In this document: piece by piece, positions 38,133 to 51,854 of the stretch
How the letters are laid out: each line of letters begins with the position of its first letter
Position numbering within the stretch: position 1 is the stretch's first letter
Assembly: GCA_003586115.2 (NCBI GenBank)
Contig: QVOM02000074.1
Span: 4,490,521-4,554,520 of the forward strand
Length of the DNA: 64,000 nt
DNA from: Salvator merianae
Taxonomy: Eukaryota; Chordata; Lepidosauria; Squamata; Teiidae
Direction: 5' to 3'
Notes under the pieces: model-generated
Told to the model about the DNA's origin: nothing
Databases searched by the model: none
Seen by the model: the letters and a program-made list of their open reading frames with translations, nothing else
Made by a program: the position numbers and the translations under genes

Positions 38133-38134
<2 letters not shown>
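36555..38134 (-). mobile_element. Tc1/mariner transposon, full length, inactive
   Basis: A 1,576-bp element at 36557-38132 with long terminal inverted repeats. The left arm runs from 36557 to about 36704 and the right arm from about 37984 to 38132, roughly 90% alike. Both ends start CACTAGTGGCCAAAATT. The left flank is TA, as expected for Tc1 target choice; the right flank is AA, so one copy of the TA duplication has mutated. The interior encodes a broken transposase on the minus strand. Confidence 0.92.
36794..37840 (-). pseudogene. Tc1-like transposase, broken
   Basis: A DD34E-type cut-and-paste transposase that would bind the terminal repeats and excise the element. On the minus strand the order is an N-terminal helix-turn-helix (around N-S-Y-E-E-I-R-R-K-T-G), a degraded linker, then the catalytic domain: V-I-W-S-D-E-T (first Asp), V-M-I-W-G-C-M, and F-Q-Q-D-S-A-P-C-H (second Asp). 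After that come N-S-P-D-L-N-P-I-E-N, which holds the catalytic Glu, and a terminal TAA at 36794-36796. The longest open piece is 37016-37435. It is closed at its 3' side by a TGA where the family has Trp, and upstream by a TAA and frameshifts near 37,450-37,700. All three catalytic residues are still encoded, but in a broken frame. Confidence 0.88.
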
Positions 38135-40499
<2,365 letters not shown>

Positions 40500-40804
40500 T
40501 AAATCCTTTATGATCTTTCACTCTTTGCTCTGTATATGTATATGTGTGTGTACGTTAGTAGGGGAATACCATTTCTGCCAGCTTTATAAAGGCTTCTAAA
40601 CAGAGGTTGCAAATGGAAGTTGATTTTGTTCCATGCTAATATTTTAACAGGCTTTAGCCCTGTTCATTGTATGTATTTTTTCTAGATTAATCCTTGGGTG
40701 AAGACTATACTGTATCTCAATTTCTGTTTTTGTGAGTTTTTTGAAAGAAATCGAGAAAGTCAATTCAAGTAAATATATATTGTTTTGCTGTTAGTACAGG
40801 CAAA

Positions 40805-40850
40805 TGTTTGCCGGGGATGATGGTAGTTGAAATCCAAAACATTTTGGAAA
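40805..40850. mobile_element. Short hAT-like terminal fragment
   Basis: GCCGGGGATGATGGTAGTTG followed by AAATCCAAAACATTTTGG resembles one arm of a palindromic non-autonomous element frequent in squamates (pattern 'GATGGGAGTTGTAGTCCAAA'). A related arm in the other orientation is at 55165-55215. Confidence 0.45.
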
Positions 40851-41839
40851 GCAACATGTTGACAAGGATAATTTATGATATAATGGAAAGAAAATTACAC
40901 TTGAGGAGCTCAGAAAACACCACCAGGAATCAATATTACAAGTACCAGTGAGCAACTTTACCTGAAAATTTTGTATTTGCATAAACTGTAGAATAGGTTA
41001 GAACTTAATGTTGAATACTTTATTTTGATTCAGAATCGGCAATTATATACTTATTTTACAGCATTCAATAATTTAATCAGTCTAGTTCAAAGGAGTTCCA
41101 TTCAGTAACCATACATGTCCTTTCCAATTTAACACACTTGAAGTAGTGGCATGTTTTATATTGAATTGCCCTTTTTATAACAATGCTCAGCTAAGGTATA
41201 TAGATCTGTTGCTTGCAAAAATTTGGGTAAAGCAAATGAATTTTATTGCACTTTTTTGCTCTCACCTTTGAAGTAGCCATATATTTAGTATAGGCAATGA
41301 AAATCAGAAATAAGGGAAATAGACATTGTCAATATAAGGGACTCCAGATGCAGTTGTATTATATATTCAGTTATTTCTTACTATTCTTCCTGATGTCTAG
41401 GAGTTCAGCAACACTTTGGAGGTGGGAGGTGGTTCTTTTAAGTATAATCTTGTCTTGCATACATTTAGGGTTCATGTTTGTTTGCTTGGCATATTGGTGA
41501 GGCCTAGCAGCTGACCAACTACCTCTGTATAATGTAAGCATATTTTAGTATACATTTTCATTTCCTCTGCAGTATGCAGGGATTCCTTGGCTGACTAGCC
41601 AAATGGGAAATGCTCTCAGACATTAGTCTCAACAGAGGTCTGTAAAGTTTGATAGGTATGTTTTCCTATTGACTTAAGAAATTGTTTTATTTTTAGAGAT
41701 AAAACTAACATGATTTTCTATTCCTGTTTGCATAAAAGTCCCTTTGTGACCTTCTGGTATATATTGTAACTTATACAAGCTTGTGTGAGCAACATGATTT
41801 ACTAACTTCCTTGATATTGTCATTTAAGTATTGACAGCA

Positions 41840-43480
41840 GATTGTTAATAACATGAGGGGATGTGGGCCACAGTTCTGGTTGATTAATGACAGGGGGCCT
41901 CTGGCGAGCAAGGTCAGGCCTCCCAAAGGGAGAAGGATGTGGCAATTGGGCCAGTTAGTGGCAACTCAAATTCAGGAATCTGTTATGAGAAATTTAGATT
42001 GCAAGCTTGCAGCTGGCATCCAGTCCTTCGTGGACTAAAAAAGAGAGGGACCTCAGGCAAAGAGATTCATGGAGCTGTTCCTGGAGCCCAGGATATGGGT
42101 TGGTAGGATGCTTCCTCCCCTTCCTTATCTCTACCTTCCTACAGGGACCCTGATAATAGATCCTCAGATTTGAAGAGGGAGGAGTGTTCAGATGGGTCTT
42201 TGGAGGATGAGTCTAGCAATGACTTCTCATGCCTGTTTAACTTGGAGTACATGCCCCTTATTCATGGGGCCCTGGAGATGTGGGCCTAGTGTCTAAAGTG
42301 TTGGCGGCTCCAAGCATGAGAGGCCCAAAGGAACTAGAGCAGCAGTGCTTCCCTCATAGGTGAAGGAGATTTTATTCCATGAATAGGCGTGGGGTGGGAC
42401 AATAGGAGTAAAAGGACCTCATCACTGATCAGATCAAGAGACTTTATGAATTGGATAAGGAGACTGAAGAGTTGTTGGTAGTGCCATTGGTGGATAAGCC
42501 CATAGCCTCACTCATCTTCCCATACTGGTGGAGGATGGCAGAGACAGTTTGCAGACAAACAGGCAGACATTTTTGCCCACATATAGGTGGAAGCCTTGAC
42601 ATGGGAGCTTCAGGTTTAAGATCTTGCATCAACAGGTAGCTGTGTTTTGTCTTTGTTCCTGAGCATGACTGTGTTACAGACATTACTCTGAACATGAGTA
42701 TAGTAGGCTTGCATATACAGAAGAACAAGTATCTATGGACTTGTAGACTCTGAACTGCAATGTATGTGTTTTCTGACTAGGGATCAGGAGGTCGTGCTTC
42801 CATCCTTCTGTCTCAGGCCATTCCACACTCGGGAGAGTCTGTGGTGCTCTCTGGATGCGAAGAGGGCCCTTCAAATCTACATTTGCACAGTATTGAGGAA
42901 ATCAGATTCTTCATTTGTGCACTACTTATAGGAAAAGCTGGGCCTCAGGGCCCCATGCACAATGATAGCCTGTTGGATAAAGGCTTGTATTATCTTAGTG
43001 TACAAGTTTCTAGGGAAGCCCCTGCCATGAGAGGTCACTGCATATTCCACAAGGTCAATGATGTCATCAGTGGCTTTTACCACTAATATGCTTGTTTATT
43101 AAGAATTTATATCCTGCTCTTCACCAAATGTTCCAGGGTGGGTCACATATGCAGGGCAGTGATGTGGAAAACACCATCCACCTTCTCTTGATGCTATCAG
43201 ATTTCTGTAGGTCAACTAAAGCTACATTTGGCAGGCAGGTACTGCAGCAGATGCTACATGGATCAGCTTAGCTTTCTTCCTGCTCTAAGATCTGTTAGCT
43301 GTTGCACATGGCATAGTATGTGTGATCCTCAGCACGCAGACCACCAAAAAGGGCCAATTGGTGCTTGCTGTGAATGGATTTTCTCAGGGCCCCATGTGCT
43401 GAGGGCCACCTCGCTTAGGGGTGGGTTCATGAAGGGTAGCTGTATGTATTGGGATGGGTTGGCTCTATCTCTTTCCTAGC
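41840..43480 (+). mobile_element. DIRS-type retrotransposon remnant with tyrosine recombinase
   Basis: A degenerate element lacking most of its reverse transcriptase. The clearest part is a tyrosine-recombinase region at 42780-43090 (separate entry). Upstream, 41,850-42,640 has decayed, G+C-richer sequence with short open pieces (for example 42451-42639) that could be a gag-like region. Downstream, 43,230-43,480 includes CAGGGCCCCATGTGCTGAGG, which may be terminal repeat. DIRS elements use a tyrosine recombinase instead of a DDE integrase and are known from lizards. Confidence 0.6.
42782..43087 (+). pseudogene. DIRS-type tyrosine recombinase, broken
   Basis: In the first frame (42782 to a TAG near 42929) the translation contains V-V-L-P-S-F-C, then H-T-R-E-S-L-W-C-S-L-D-A-K-R-A-L-Q-I-Y-I and S-S-F-V-H-Y-L. 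This order is typical of the DIRS/Pat tyrosine-recombinase core. After a frame change, W-I-K-A-C-I-I-L-V-Y-K-F-L-G-K-P-L-P and then A-Y-S-T-R-S follow. The last motif is the recombinase box normally reading H-S-T-R, so the catalytic His is replaced by Tyr. The frame change, two stops and this replacement make it inactive. The final catalytic Tyr region is not seen. Confidence 0.6.
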
Positions 43481-43589
43481 CAGGGCTGTCATCATCCTGC
43501 ATGTGAATTAAGCTTCATTAGAACTAGAGGCCAGAAGGGCAGGACTTCCCTTATATGGACAATTAACCTCCTCTTCTGCTAAAGTGGAA

Positions 43590-43790
43590 ATGGAGTTATT
43601 TATTTTTTATTTAATATATTTATATACTACTTCCCATTAAAATATAATCTCAAAACAATGTACAAAGAATAAAAACAGTTAAAATAGTAATAGTTATATA
43701 AATCACCTGAATATATATAGTGACGGTGTCTGGCGCATCTCAGTGCGTGGCTATTCCATAGTTATGTAGTTATAATCAAGTTTTCATTTT
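43590..43790 (-). mobile_element. L2-type LINE 3' end, antisense
   Basis: A TTTATTTTTTATTTAATATA tract followed by AAAACAGTTAAAATAG and then GTGTCTGGCGCATCTCAG and GGCTATTCCATAG. The last two phrases match the copy at 5930-5970, so this is the same family. A shorter similar tail lies at 43096-43150. Confidence 0.6.
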
Positions 43791-43996
43791 ATAGGTAATC
43801 GTATATAATTAGATATGTGCATATTCTTGTGTTTATGTTTAAATTGAAACTGCTGCGGTATGTAAAAGGTTAGTGCATAGAGTAGTGGAATAACCATGTT
43901 GGCAGAACTGCCTCTGTGGATGGTTTGTATAGTTAACACCTCTGGATAAAAATTAAATGGAAGTTAAAAGGTTATACCAATAGTCTTTCCCAGCAG

Positions 43997-44357
43997 CCCA
44001 GAAGGCAACTCTACACATGGACATCACAAGATGATCAATACTGAAATCAAACTGATTATCTACTTAGCAGCTGCTGATGAAGAAGCTCTATACAGGTGGA
44101 AAAAACAAGACCAGGAGCTGACTTTGACTCAAACCATGAGTTTCAGTTCAGGCTTAAATTGAAGAAAGTAGGGAAATCCACTGGACCATGCAGGGATGAC
44201 CTAAATGTCCCTTATGAATATGCAGTGAAGGTGATTAATAGGTTGGAGGAATTAGATCTGGTAGTCAGAGTGTCTGAAGAGCTATGGACAGTGGCTTGTG
44301 ATATTGTATAGGAGGCAGCAATGTAAATCATTCCAAAAGAAGGAAGGGCAAGAAGTC
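43997..44357 (+). mobile_element. BovB/RTE LINE, endonuclease segment
   Basis: The sequence follows BovB closely: CTACACATGGACATCACAAG, GATGGTCAATACTGAAATCA-like text, GAAGAAGCTCTATACAG, AAACAAGACCAGGAGCTGAC, and TTAAATTGAAGAAAGTAGGG. It is the end of the endonuclease and the linker to the reverse transcriptase. Frame is lost at several points. The match ends near AAGAAGGAAGGGCAAGAAG (44357) and resumes at about 45045, so a foreign segment lies between. Confidence 0.85.
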
Positions 44358-45044
44358 TTTTCAACATGTGAGTCTATCTAGAACAGGACAAGAGAGTGAC
44401 CTTTTGTTCCCTATGAAAGACTGAATCTAGTTGGGGAAAGGAAGCATCCATGCAAAATAAGTGCCCCCTTGAGGAGGGGCAAAACTCTGTAGAGCTGCTA
44501 ACGGCATCTTCAGCTCCAGCAAGTTGATATCCTGGTCAACTTCCCTTGGCTCCTGCTGCCCACTTGCTGAGAACCCCCCATCTCAAGTGGGGCAATGAAT
44601 TTGGGTGTGGGCTTAATCTGCCTTCTCAGCTGCTTCAGCCATGAAACTTGCTGCCCCTCCACACTCCACGTACCTGACCTTGTTTGCTAGAAGCGCCTCC
44701 ACATGGCTGGACTGAAGGGGAGAGGAAGAAATGGCTGTTGCCTGCCCTTGCACCGTTTTCCAAGCTCTGACTTAAGACCCAAAGCTCCTGGTGTTACTTC
44801 CTCCTTTGGTGAGGCTAGAGGGTGCACCACTTCCAGGAGTCTTGGCACAGACATTTTCCTTTTACACATGGCTGAACTGGGCTGCACTCTCTGGCCCTCT
44901 GTTGGTGCTTAGTGCCCTCTATGTGGCCCTGAATAAGACACTGATGACAATACAAAGAAAAACATTAAAAAATCAAGAGTTCTAGTGGCCCTCTACATGG
45001 GACCACAAGAAACACCATTTACGATGAGTGTCAAACAGCTCTTC
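44358..45044. other. Unidentified G+C-richer insert inside BovB
   Basis: About 690 bp that do not follow BovB and are richer in G+C than the flanks. CCCTCTATGTGGCCCTGAAT near 44,918 and CCCTCTACATGGGACCA near 44,990 are similar and could be a duplicated edge. The insert may replace, rather than only interrupt, BovB sequence, since the linker region of BovB is missing. Confidence 0.5.
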
Positions 45045-45845
45045 ACTTCAAGAAAATTGGAGATACTAAAGGAACATAAAAGATTTTTACATTACTGATA
45101 ACCATCAACCTAGAGCCAATCATGGAAAGTGAAATCAAGTGGGCCTTACAAAATATTTCACACAACAAAGCTGATGTGGGTGATAGAATTCCAGCTAAAT
45201 TATTTAAAATCCTAAAAGACTGATACTGTAAAAGTGCTACTTCCAGTACGTCAGCAAATTTGGAAAACTCAATAGGAGCCATTGGATTTGGGATTGTTGG
45301 CAATCCCAACAAAGGGCAATGCCAAGAAATGTCCAAACTACTGAACAGTTGTGCTCATTTCACACTCCAACAAAAGTAATGCTCAAGATCCTGCAAGCTA
45401 GGTTTTAGCAAAATATGAACTGAGAGCTGTCAGTAGTGCAAGAGGTTTTCGAAGAGGCAGAGGAACTAGAGATCAAATTGTCAATATTTGCTGGAATATG
45501 GAGAAAACAAAGGAGTTCCAGAAAAACGTCTTCTTTTTCTTCATTGACTATGCAAAAACCTTTGACTATGTGGGTAACAACAAACTGTGGCAAGTTCTTA
45601 AGGAGATGGGAGTACCAGACCACTTTATCTGCTTCTTGAAGAATCTGTAAGAAGGAACAGTTAGGATCTTGCATGGAACTAGGTTGATAAAGGAGTGCAA
45701 CAAGGTTGTATATTATCACCCTATTTATTTAATTTACATGCAGAGTATCTCATGCAAAATGCTAGACTGGATGAATCAAAATCTGGAATTAAGATTATAG
45801 GAAGAAATATCAATATAAGACAAAATTTAGGTTTGAGGAAGCTAT
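45045..45845 (+). mobile_element. BovB/RTE LINE, reverse-transcriptase segment
   Basis: Resumes with TTCAAGAAAATTGGAGATAC and continues through CATCAACCTAGAGCCAATCA, AAATCAAGTGGGCCTTACAA, ATCCCAACAAAGGGCAATGC, GGCAGAGGAACTAGAGATCA and the reverse-transcriptase motif F-I-D-Y-A-K-T-F-D at about 45,540. It ends after TTTACATGCAGAGTATCTC and GAAGAAATATCAATA. The catalytic YADD box and the 3' end are missing. Several stops make it inactive. Confidence 0.9.
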
Positions 45846-46815
45846 ATTAAAATGGTTGGAGAAATGAATGCTAGCTCAAGATAGTAAACTGTATGCTAGC
45901 AAGCAGGACAGCTTCATAAAGAAATGTTGTTTATCTTGTGACCTTTTAACCAACAATGGTTGTGTATATACTTTTAGTAGAAATCTTCAGGAAATCATAT
46001 GTGTGATTATTTTTATTTTTCCAAATCAAGAATCCCCCCTTTGCAGTTCTATTACCATGAGGATTTTTCAGAAAGGAACTTTCCAATAGTTATCTGTGTA
46101 GTTATGTGTTTATAAAGAGAAACATGCTGGCAGGGACTAAAAGGGATTAAAGCATCTAGAGGCATCTGGTTGGCAGCTGTGGGAAGCTGAATAGTGGACT
46201 TGTTGGACCTTTGTTCTGATGTAGCAAAGCTGCTCTCATAGTCTTGCTTTTCCATTAAGTTGAAATATATTTTGTTATATTGGTCTTGGAAGGGTCTGAG
46301 CACTGCATATGAGGTTGGAGAGAGTTTCATCAGTTATCTTTTAATTCTGGTGTGGCATTTAGTAGAAATGGCACATAGAGCATGTGTAGCTGATTTTTTT
46401 GCAGTAGGAAGCCGAAGTTGGTAATCTGGTTCTGATTTAAGCAGGCACTGTCTTTTGAAGTTGAAATGAATGGAGTTCATAATTGGATGCTCTGACAGTA
46501 TTGGATGCTTATTATGTCTTTTCTAAGTAGCTATGTATATGGAGTTAATTTGCATGCATTTAGTTGCATTTGATTACCTTCCCTTTTATTTTTTCCCCTT
46601 CTGGATCCAGTATATCTAAAATCTGCCAGTTCAGTTCACTAAACTTTCTATGGAAAGCCATGTGTCGTTTTAAGACATCTAATGATATTCATGTGGACAC
46701 TATAGTTGTGCTAATACATTGCTCTGTAGTATCCCTTCACAATTTTCACAGTGTTTCAGACAACATTATTGTTCCCAAGCAGAATGTTTTTGTTTGGACT
46801 CATTAAAGTCCAAAC
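45846..46815. other. Intron 2, nothing recognised
   Basis: AT-rich; no exon or named repeat. Confidence 0.5.
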
Positions 46816-46990
46816 CTACAATGCCAGAGTAATATAGTGGACAGAGGGTTGGTCTGAGAGATCTTGGAGCCTGTGGATAAATTACCTCTCAGTCATGGAA
46901 GTTCCCTCAGACCAGTAACTGTCTCTCAAGATAACTTCACAGGGTTGTTCTGAATTTAAAATGGTCAGAGAGAATAGTGTTCCTTGAGAA
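46816..46990 (+). mobile_element. MIR/CORE-like tRNA SINE
   Basis: Starts GCCAGAGTAATATAGTGGAC, a worn tRNA-like head of the 'GTGGTGTAGTGG' type, and contains ACTTCACAGGGTTGTTCTGA, the typical downstream part of this SINE class. It abuts the CR1 that starts at 47007. Confidence 0.6.
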
Positions 46991-47006
46991 TACTGCTCTG
47001 TTTGGA

Positions 47007-48860
47007 GTCATAGAATCACAGAATTGTGAAGTTTGAAAGGACCACAAGGATCATCTGGTTTATTCAAGAAAGCAAATTAAATCATTTTTTGATAAGTGAC
47101 TGCCCATTCTCTTCTTGAAAACCTCTGAAAATCCACAGTCTCCATACATAGTCTGTTCTACTTTTGCTCATATTTTACCACCAGGGAATTTTCCTTACAT
47201 TCATCTGGAAGCTAGGAAGTTGCAACTTATACCATTATTCCTGAATATAGTATCCATGGCCCTGGAGAACAGTTCTTGACCATCTTTCATATAACACAAT
47301 TATATGCATCTGAATACCGATATCATAAGGATGTGCACAAATCTAATTTTTGTGGTTTGATTTATTCAGTCCTGACAATTCCTTCAGTATTCAAGAAGTT
47401 TCTTTATCACATCCTTACTGACTTGCACCCTCGCCTGCTGTTTTTGTTCCTGGTCTGTGCTAGTCGAACAAGTTCTTTGAATGTGACGACAGAGACAAAA
47501 CAAGAGTTGTGCATTTGCTTTATTTTGGTCATCTCTTAAGGTATTCCATGTGAAGTAAGCAGTGAGTCATTAGTTTCTTTGTCTTCCTCTTGCTGCTGAC
47601 ATATTTATTATGAGAAACTTTTCCTGCTAGATTTTGCTTTTCTTTTTCTGCCTTTGCCTTCCTGACCTCATTCCTATATTTCTGTGCCGTATAGTCTTCC
47701 TTGCTGGTTAGCCCTTATCTCTATTCCAGTAAGTGTTCTTCTTAAGTCTCAACTCTTTTACAAGTTGCCTGTTGACCATGTTGGCCTTTTTTGATGTCTC
47801 CTATTTTTTTTTTTTAAACAATATCCAACTTTACTTTAACTTCAGTATTAATGGTCTTTAGGCTGCAATTGAAGACCTATCTTTTTACCCAGGCTTTTCC
47901 AGAGTGAAAGTTTGTTTCCGCCATTTTTTATTTTAATTATGTTTTTACTTAACTATTACAGTTTTGGCTGTTTTTATTCTTTGTATACTAGTTTGAGATT
48001 ATATTTTAATGGGAAGTGATATATAAATATTTTAAATATTTTTTCAAAATAAATATCAATAACATATTTGACATCAACATGGAATGAAACAATATCAGTC
48101 TCAAAAAATAATCATTATCTTATCTTCTTTTTATAATTATAATCTCTTAATTGTTAGCTATATAGTACTTCCTACTCCTGAAGTATTGGTCAAAATGTTT
48201 TAAGATTATGTTAGGGTTCTATTATTAGTATATTGAATCACCATATTATAATCTGTGGGGTAGACCATTCCTGCTTGCTTATATTTGGTATTGTATTCAA
48301 AAGAGGTTGCCAGATCTGTTGGAGACTTTCCTAGTTGAGTTCCTCATTTGTCTTATTTGGCATGTTAAGATTATATCTCCTAGTTTTCTTCTTTATTGGT
48401 ATTGATTGAAACTGTTTGTTCTATAGTGTTATTTTCAAGAAGCTCCTACCTCCTATGGTACCATTGTAAGATTTTCTTCCCATAGTGTCTTCATTTATTC
48501 TCTTAGATTAATTAGCCTTTCTAAAATTCAAGCTCTGGGTCTGACTATTTTTGCAGTAGTTTTGATTACAGTCCAGAACGTGGTACATTCTCATCATTTG
48601 AATATCTTCAGTCAGTTATTCCCTATTAGTTAGTATGAAATACAAGATAGGAGATCCCCTTGTGTCTTCCTCCACCTTTTGAAACAGGATGTTTTCAGTA
48701 ACATAAGTTTAAAAAATATCTGGCATCTTTTGTTTGGCAGAATTTGTTTTCCAAGAAATGTCCAGGTAATTGATTTCTATAGGCATCTATGGTCAGCTTC
48801 TTATCTCATAATTGGCATTTCCTAATCAACTACAATAATATCTTGATTTGCACAGGAGTT
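47007..48860 (-). mobile_element. CR1 LINE, antisense, internally deleted
   Basis: The left edge TCATAGAATCACAGAATT gives the CR1 terminal octamer array on the minus strand, followed by 3' sequence to about 47270. From 47,540 to 47,790 the minus strand translates to a worn K-E-D-Y-T-A-Q-K-Y-R-N-E-V-R-K-A-K segment, the linker after the CR1 endonuclease. From 48,490 to 48,850 it matches the endonuclease C-terminal part (antisense of the D-L-V-L-T-N-type region). The reverse transcriptase is absent. Another retroposon (47860-48060) is nested inside. Confidence 0.8.
47850..48062 (+). mobile_element. L2-type LINE 3' end nested in CR1
   Basis: GAAGACCTATCTTTTTACCC is the sense form of the tail of ORF2 in this LINE family, and the element ends in AAATAAATATCAATAACA. 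It is in the opposite orientation to the CR1 around it. Confidence 0.6.
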
Positions 48861-49951
48861 AGAGTCCCCTAAAATGATGCAAAACGAAAACCTTGCAAAA
48901 TGAGCAGTTACTTATAATACAAAAGGTTGAGGTTGGAGAATCCACCTAAGACAAACTGTGCTGAATAAGTGGTGCAGATGTTGCTGGAGTGGCCTATTGG
49001 TCCTCCAGTTTTGAGTTTGAAGTCAGGGGAGGGCAGAATAGGGCAGTCTCTGGGGCTGCCCCAGGGTGATCCGTTCGTTAGGAAAAGCACAGGAGCAGAG
49101 ACAACCCTGTTACTCTTGCTTGACTTCTCTTGTATATTGGTCTGAATTCTGGTTATCTGCAGATGAGGTTCACATGTTGTGCTATGACTACAGAAATGCA
49201 CCTGGCATTAGCCAGGAAGGAGAGCCTTTTCTGCTGTGGTGTGCAGGAGGAAGAATGGCCCTTCCACTGAAATGAAGCAGTGGCAACTTCATTAAGCTCT
49301 TGGTGGTTGCTTAGCATACATTATAAATAGATGGAAGGCATGGTTGACAAGATCCAGCTGTGTTAGATTCCACGCATTTGTTGTTCTCTGATTTTACAGA
49401 ATCCCATTTGTGCTGGCTTCTGAGAATAGGCGGGAGTACAGCCAGTGTAAAACAGCTTTGCCTGGGTGGTTTACTGCAGTTACAGAAGGAAGCAAAATGT
49501 ATCTCTTTCCACAATTGTTATATAGTAGGAACATTACCCATGTTGTAGTTACTGAGGAGCAAAATCCAGACCAGACATAGGGCCTGATATATGGAAACAG
49601 GTCTGGTGTCATTAAATCCTGGTCCGAGTGAACTTAAAGGTCCCTGTTGTGGATTATTATCCTCATGCTGAACCATCCCAGGCAGGGAGATGCCACTAGA
49701 ATAGTACACTGACCTTGTGATACCCTGCCTTGACTCAAGCAGCAATAATTCACTCCTTGTAGTGTTGCAGAAATCAACGGGACCAAACGAAAATCAAGGC
49801 AAAGCTGCAGCTTTATTCTTTACTAGTGCACTAGGGCAACTGTGTCATTAATCAAAAACAATGCACCTTTTGGTTATCAAAACAAAGCTTATGTAAAGTA
49901 ATACAAAATGAGCAAATTATAATAGGCATGATTCAAGCATACATATTCATA
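48861..49951. other. Intron 2, nothing recognised
   Basis: No exon or named repeat; short frames on both strands lack recognisable content. Confidence 0.5.
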
Positions 49952-50167
49952 CTCTTGACCAGCGTCGGTCTGTGCCTTTAAAAGTGGGTGTTTGCTCCCG
50001 TCCCATCGCCGTTCGCGGGGCCATCGAGCCTCCGTAGTGACGCAGCAGGTCGCTGCGACCTGCTAGGCGACCTGCTGCGTCACTACGGAGGCTTGGTGGC
50101 CCCGCGAACGGTCATGGGCAGGAGCGAACACCCACTTTTAAAGGCACGGACCGCCGCTGCTCTTGAC
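49952..50167. mobile_element. hAT-type foldback MITE, 200 bp, near-perfect palindrome
   Basis: The element 49960-50159 is exactly 200 bp and almost wholly palindromic: each arm is about 98 bp. It begins CAGCGTCGGTCTGTGCCTTT and ends with the complement of CAGCGGCGGTCCGTGCCTTT. A perfect 8-bp direct repeat, CTCTTGAC, flanks it (49952-49959 and 50160-50167). It is CpG-rich, unlike the surrounding intron, and its centre holds a second small palindrome (AGCAGGTCG, CTG, CGACCTGCT). There is no coding capacity. In single-stranded DNA or RNA it would form one long hairpin. Confidence 0.93.
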
Positions 50168-51854
50168 ATTCAAAAATATAAAAAAAGCATAATATCACTA
50201 ACTGGATACAGTAGGGCCTCAAATAGGCTGATAACAAGTCAAGCTAGAACAAAGAGCTTTCTCTACTTCAAGGCTTCAAGACTTACTTCTTCTGCTACTA
50301 AATTCATCTTATCTGTTTGTTCCCGGCGCTGCATGCTTAACTGTGCACATTCTTCTTTTTGTTCAAGCTGAAATGCACTCTGTATATTGTTCCAAACTCC
50401 CATAATCCTCCTTACAAAACTTCATTTTGGCTTCACAGCCCTCACAGTAGTGAACTAAGGAAGTGTTAGAGACTTAAGTGATACAGCGCAAGGTAACATA
50501 ATTTGGCTAAGAGTACTGTGGATTGTAATGCTGTACAGTGTATACCCTCATACATCTGCCTCTTGCTATAAAGTAACTGGTTTAGTGATTGATTTCCCTT
50601 GGCACTTCCCACCTTATCCCTTCCTGCCTTAAAGTAACAAATTGCAGCTGCGGTATCAACGTTTTTCCCTGCATTGGCATTTTCTCACTTTAAGCAACAG
50701 CAAAGTAAATTCCCATGTTTAAGGTTTAATGTGCCTGTCAAGTGTAATCCCAGATACCAGCTAGTGTATGAAGGTGATTCATGCCAGTTTCCACAAAATA
50801 TTGTATACTGAAAACTTTCTGAGTTAAATCTCTGTTGGCTCGTATTCATGAACTTTTTTTAAAAAAATCCTCCTCATCCAACATTTAACATTTGTGAAAA
50901 TTATCACACATCAGTAACTGAAACCATCTTCCAACACAATGGGAGAGGCTCAGCAGATAAGGGTATATAGCCTCCTACATTGGTTTTATCTGCAGGTTGC
51001 TAAACTTCGGGGACACCATTTTCAAAGATGTCTTTCAGGCTATCCATAAACAAATAGATGAGCATAAACAAATGAATAAGATTTCCCTCTTGCTGTTATA
51101 TAATCTTTTGAGAAATAAATATTTAAAACAAAAGACTTGTTTTTTAAGGGGTTAGGTGTTGATTGCTGCCAGGGGGAGTACAGCAAGATCCTGGATACAG
51201 TGAAGGCTAGTGAGTCTTGCTAGTATGGCTTTGTCTGTTTGCTTTGTTGAGGAACCCAGCAAATCTGTATTATCACAGACTTAATAATCACAGATGACTT
51301 TGTTACTGACATCAGTAATACTTTTGACATCAGTAATACTTTCAGCATGTAGCAACAGCTCATTGTCTGGTATGATAAATATATTAACATACATTGTATC
51401 CAATTTATGTTATAAATGGATTGCTGCATTTTTCATCTGGTTAAAATTAAAGAATTTTTTGAAAAGAGGCCTTGCTAGTTATGCAGCAGTTAATGGCGTG
51501 TCATCTTGCAGCATTGTGAACACATGCCTTCTTCCTAGTGACGTTAGCTCTGTAGGGCATGTTCCTACAGTCTAGCACCAAATATAGTAAGATTTAAATG
51601 GACTTTAAAGACAAATTTGTTCATGCAGGCTTTTGCTGTATTTATCTCACTGTGCTTAGCTACTGAAGCAATTTTGTTAACACTTTTTCTATGATATTAT
51701 AATGTATTTAAATAAACAGCTTAGAAATCTTTGTAGTACTTTTATGCAGGAATGATTTCACTTTAAAGGATAAAGAAGAGTGTTTAAAATATTATTTTGA
51801 TAATGGCTATATTAAGTAGAAAGAGTTTGGAAACAGCAAGGTTAATATATACAA
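50168..51854. other. Intron 2, nothing recognised
   Basis: A TGACATCAGTAATACTTT duplication at about 51,306-51,341 is the only local repeat. No exon recognised. Confidence 0.5.
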
